Shown here: piece after piece, positions 3,522 through 5,214 of the stretch | How the letters are laid out: each line of letters opens with the position of its first letter | Numbering within the stretch: the stretch's first letter is position 1 | Origin: an uncultured Clostridia bacterium | GTDB taxonomy: Bacteria; Bacillota; Clostridia; Christensenellales; Borkfalkiaceae | Assembly (NCBI GenBank): GCA_947629605.1 | Contig: CANREK010000102.1 | Span: forward strand, 1-5,214 | Direction: 5' to 3' | DNA length: 5,214 nt | Notes under the pieces: model-generated | What the model was told of the DNA's origin: nothing | Database searches by the model: none | The model's input: only the letters and a program-made list of their open reading frames with translations | Made by a program: the position numbers and the translations under genes

Positions 3522-5214
3522 GCCTCTTCACCCCCTTGCGATGCGTTGATTTCGCGATATAAGTTGCAATTTTTCAGAAGTTCGGCGTGCGTGCCGATGC
3601 CCGCGACCCTGCCCTCTTCGAGCACGACGATCTTGTCGGCGCTCCGCACGGAGGCCGTGCGCTGGGAGACGAGGAAGGTGGTACAGCCGAGCGTCTTTAA
3701 GGCGGCGCGGAGGCGGGCGTCCGTCGCGTAGTCGAGCGCGGAGGAGCTGTCGTCCAAGATCAGAATTTCGGGGTCACGCACGAGGGCGCGGGCGATCGAG
3801 AGGCGCTGGCGCTGTCCGCCCGAGAGGTTCTTCCCCTCCTGCGCGATCTCGCCATCGAGGCCCCCCTTGGCCGCGAGCACGTCCTCCGCCTGTGCAATCT
3901 TGACGGCGCGGAGCAATTCCTCCTCCGTGGCCTCGCCGTTCCCCCAAAGGAGATTGGAGCGGATGGTGCCTTGGAAGATGAGAGCCTTTTGCGGCACGAC
4001 GGCGACACGGGTGCGAAGGACTTCCCTGTCGATGGCGTCGACATTGGCACCGCCGATGCATACCGTCCCCTCTCCCGCGCGGTAGAAGCGGGGAATGAGG
4101 CTGACGAGCGTGCTTTTTCCCGCACCCGTCCCCCCTAAAATGCCGACGGTCTCCCCCCTCTTCACCGAAAAATCGATGTCCGTGAGCGAGGGCGCCCCGC
4201 CGCCGCGATAGGTAAAGGTGACGTGGTCGAATGCAACGGCGACATCACCCCCTTCGGCCTCTTCGGGAAGGAACCGATTCGGTTCGGCGGGAAGGTCGAG
4301 CACGCCCTCGATGCGGCGGTCGGCCGACATCGCCTTCGCGACGATGTAGATGAAGTGGGCGAGCTTGACGAGTTCGGTCAAAATAATGGAGATATAGAAG
4401 TAAAGCGCGATGACATCGCCCTGTTCGAGGGCGCCGATGCTCACCCTGAGCCCACCGACATAGACGAGCAGAATGACGGCCAAATTGACGAAGCAGAAGG
4501 TCAGGGGATTGGTGATGGCGGAGATCCTGCCCGCCTTTTTCTGCGCGGCGCAAAGGTCGTCATTGCGCTCATCAAAGACGGCGAGCTCCTTCCCCTCGCG
4601 GCAGAAGGCGCGGATGACGCGCACGCCCTGCAAATTCTCACGCACGGAGAGGTTGACGCCGTCGAGTTTTTCCTGCACTTTTTTGTAGAGCGGGGTCGTT
4701 GCATACATGACGGCGGCGATGACGATCGTGAGCAGAGGAATGAGGATGAGGAACACCAAACCGGCATATAAGTCCACAAAAAATGCCATGATGGCGGCGC
4801 CGAACACGATGATCGGCGAACGGAGCAGAAGGCGCAGCGTGTGGTTCACCCCCGCCTCCACCTGCGTGATGTCGCTCGTCATGAGGGTGATCATCTGCGG
4901 CGTGCCGATGGCGTCGATATCCTCATAGCTCAATGATTGTAACTTTTTGAAGAGGCGGGAGCGCATCTCCGCCGACGTTCCGACGGCCGCCTTCGCCGCA
5001 AAATATTGGGCGATGAGCGCGAACATGAGCCCCGCCGCCCCGAAGGCAACGAGGAGGAGCATGCCGTGCAGAATGTAGGACTTGTCGGAATTTGCGATGC
5101 CGACGTCGACGATGTGGGCGACGATGAGCGGCACGACGAGCTCCATGCATGCTTCAAACAGCTTAAAGAGAGGCGCAAGTACGGCCTCTTTTTTGTACGT
5201 TTTCAACGCTTGAC
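3518..5214 (-). CDS. ABC exporter half-transporter, degenerate-site subunit (5' end cut by window)
   Basis: This is the first half of the predicted heterodimeric exporter, with at least 562 residues visible. Numbering here begins at a TTG codon at 5204-5206. The frame stays open to the edge (Gln-Ala before that Leu) and no ribosome binding site is visible, so the true start is probably just outside and a few N-terminal residues are missing. The membrane domain (about 1-295) has six likely helices. The nucleotide-binding domain (about 320-555) shows Tyr333 as A-loop, Walker A GGTGAGKS (358-365), Q-loop Gln406 and a canonical LSGGQ (461-465). Its Walker B reads ILILDD, with Asp486 where catalytic Glu is expected, and its H-loop reads SQR, with Gln515 in place of His. 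TM287-type subunits have the same two changes, so this is a family trait and not decay. Its LSGGQ completes the active site carried by the partner. The stop overlaps the partner's start, giving coupled translation and equal amounts of both halves. Confidence 0.95.
   Translation of the reverse strand, partial: QALKTYKKEAVLAPLFKLFEACMELVVPLIVAHIVDVGIANSDKSYILHGMLLLVAFGAAGLMFALIAQYFAAKAAVGTSAEMRSRLFKKLQSLSYEDIDAIGTPQMITLMTSDITQVEAGVNHTLRLLLRSPIIVFGAAIMAFFVDLYAGLVFLILIPLLTIVIAAVMYATTPLYKKVQEKLDGVNLSVRENLQGVRVIRAFCREGKELAVFDERNDDLCAAQKKAGRISAITNPLTFCFVNLAVILLVYVGGLRVSIGALEQGDVIALYFYISIILTELVKLAHFIYIVAKAMSADRRIEGVLDLPAEPNRFLPEEAEGGDVAVAFDHVTFTYRGGGAPSLTDIDFSVKRGETVGILGGTGAGKSTLVSLIPRFYRAGEGTVCIGGANVDAIDREVLRTRVAVVPQKALIFQGTIRSNLLWGNGEATEEELLRAVKIAQAEDVLAAKGGLDGEIAQEGKNLSGGQRQRLSIARALVRDPEILILDDSSSALDYATDARLRAALKTLGCTTFLVSQRTASVRSADKIVVLEEGRVAGIGTHAELLKNCNLYREINASQGGEEA
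3531..3537 (-). promoter_or_regulatory. Ribosome binding site of the second exporter gene, inside the first gene
   Basis: On the minus strand AAGGGGG sits 9 bases before the ATG at 3521, within the last codons of the upstream gene. With the ATGA stop-start overlap it supports re-initiation and translational coupling, and confirms MKGSTLRK as the start of the second subunit. Confidence 0.7.

Noticed and set aside
1692..3731. A 679-codon open frame on the plus strand antisense to the exporter genes
   Set aside because: It lies opposite two genuine ABC transporter genes with all expected motifs. Its translation is rich in Arg, Asp, Glu and Gly without domains, and its start lies in the repeat. 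GC-rich genes often leave a long open antisense frame.

Overview
The window looks like chromosomal DNA from a Gram-positive anaerobe of the Clostridia class, probably a gut-associated lineage; the genus cannot be told from the sequence. The reasons are a lipoprotein signal peptide with a lipobox, strong AAGGAG-type ribosome binding sites, a consensus sigma-A promoter, hairpin-plus-U terminators, and a heterodimeric multidrug-type ABC exporter of the kind common in Firmicutes and Thermotoga. Base composition is uneven. The exporter genes are GC-rich (37 of 60 bases in 2041-2100), while the lipoprotein gene is much lower (22 of 60 in 481-540).

Layout. Bases 1-261 are non-coding and hold palindromic repeat DNA: a nested inverted repeat (10-80) and a repeat of about 107 bp (107-213). 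A minus-strand gene (333-1154) encodes a secreted lipoprotein with an acidic, repetitive linker and an unrecognised C-terminal domain; it has a strong terminator (262-319) and a textbook promoter (1190-1218). Diverging from it is a small XRE-family regulator with a C-terminal coiled coil (1271-1552, plus strand), closed by its own terminator (1552-1579). Bases 1580-1650 are a short spacer. A second copy of the 107-bp repeat (1651-1756), in the same orientation and about 92% identical, runs into the last codons of the next gene. The rest is a minus-strand two-gene operon for the two halves of an ABC exporter (first gene 3518-5214, cut by the window edge; second gene 1746-3521), joined by a 4-base ATGA overlap.

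How the parts work together. The two ABC half-transporters almost certainly form one heterodimer. The first has a degenerate ATPase site (Walker B Asp in place of Glu, H-loop Gln in place of His) and a canonical LSGGQ. The second has intact Walker B Glu and H-loop His but a variant LSEGQ. Together they give one working and one degenerate ATP site, as in TM287/288, BmrCD and LmrCD. The divergent XRE gene and lipoprotein gene share a 116-bp intergenic region and may form a regulator-target pair. This pair lies exactly between the two direct copies of the repeat and differs in composition from the exporter genes, so it could be an inserted or excisable module. That is inference. I see no CRISPR array, tRNA, rRNA, transposase or clearly new defence system. 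The most unusual material is the repeat family and the small cassette it brackets.
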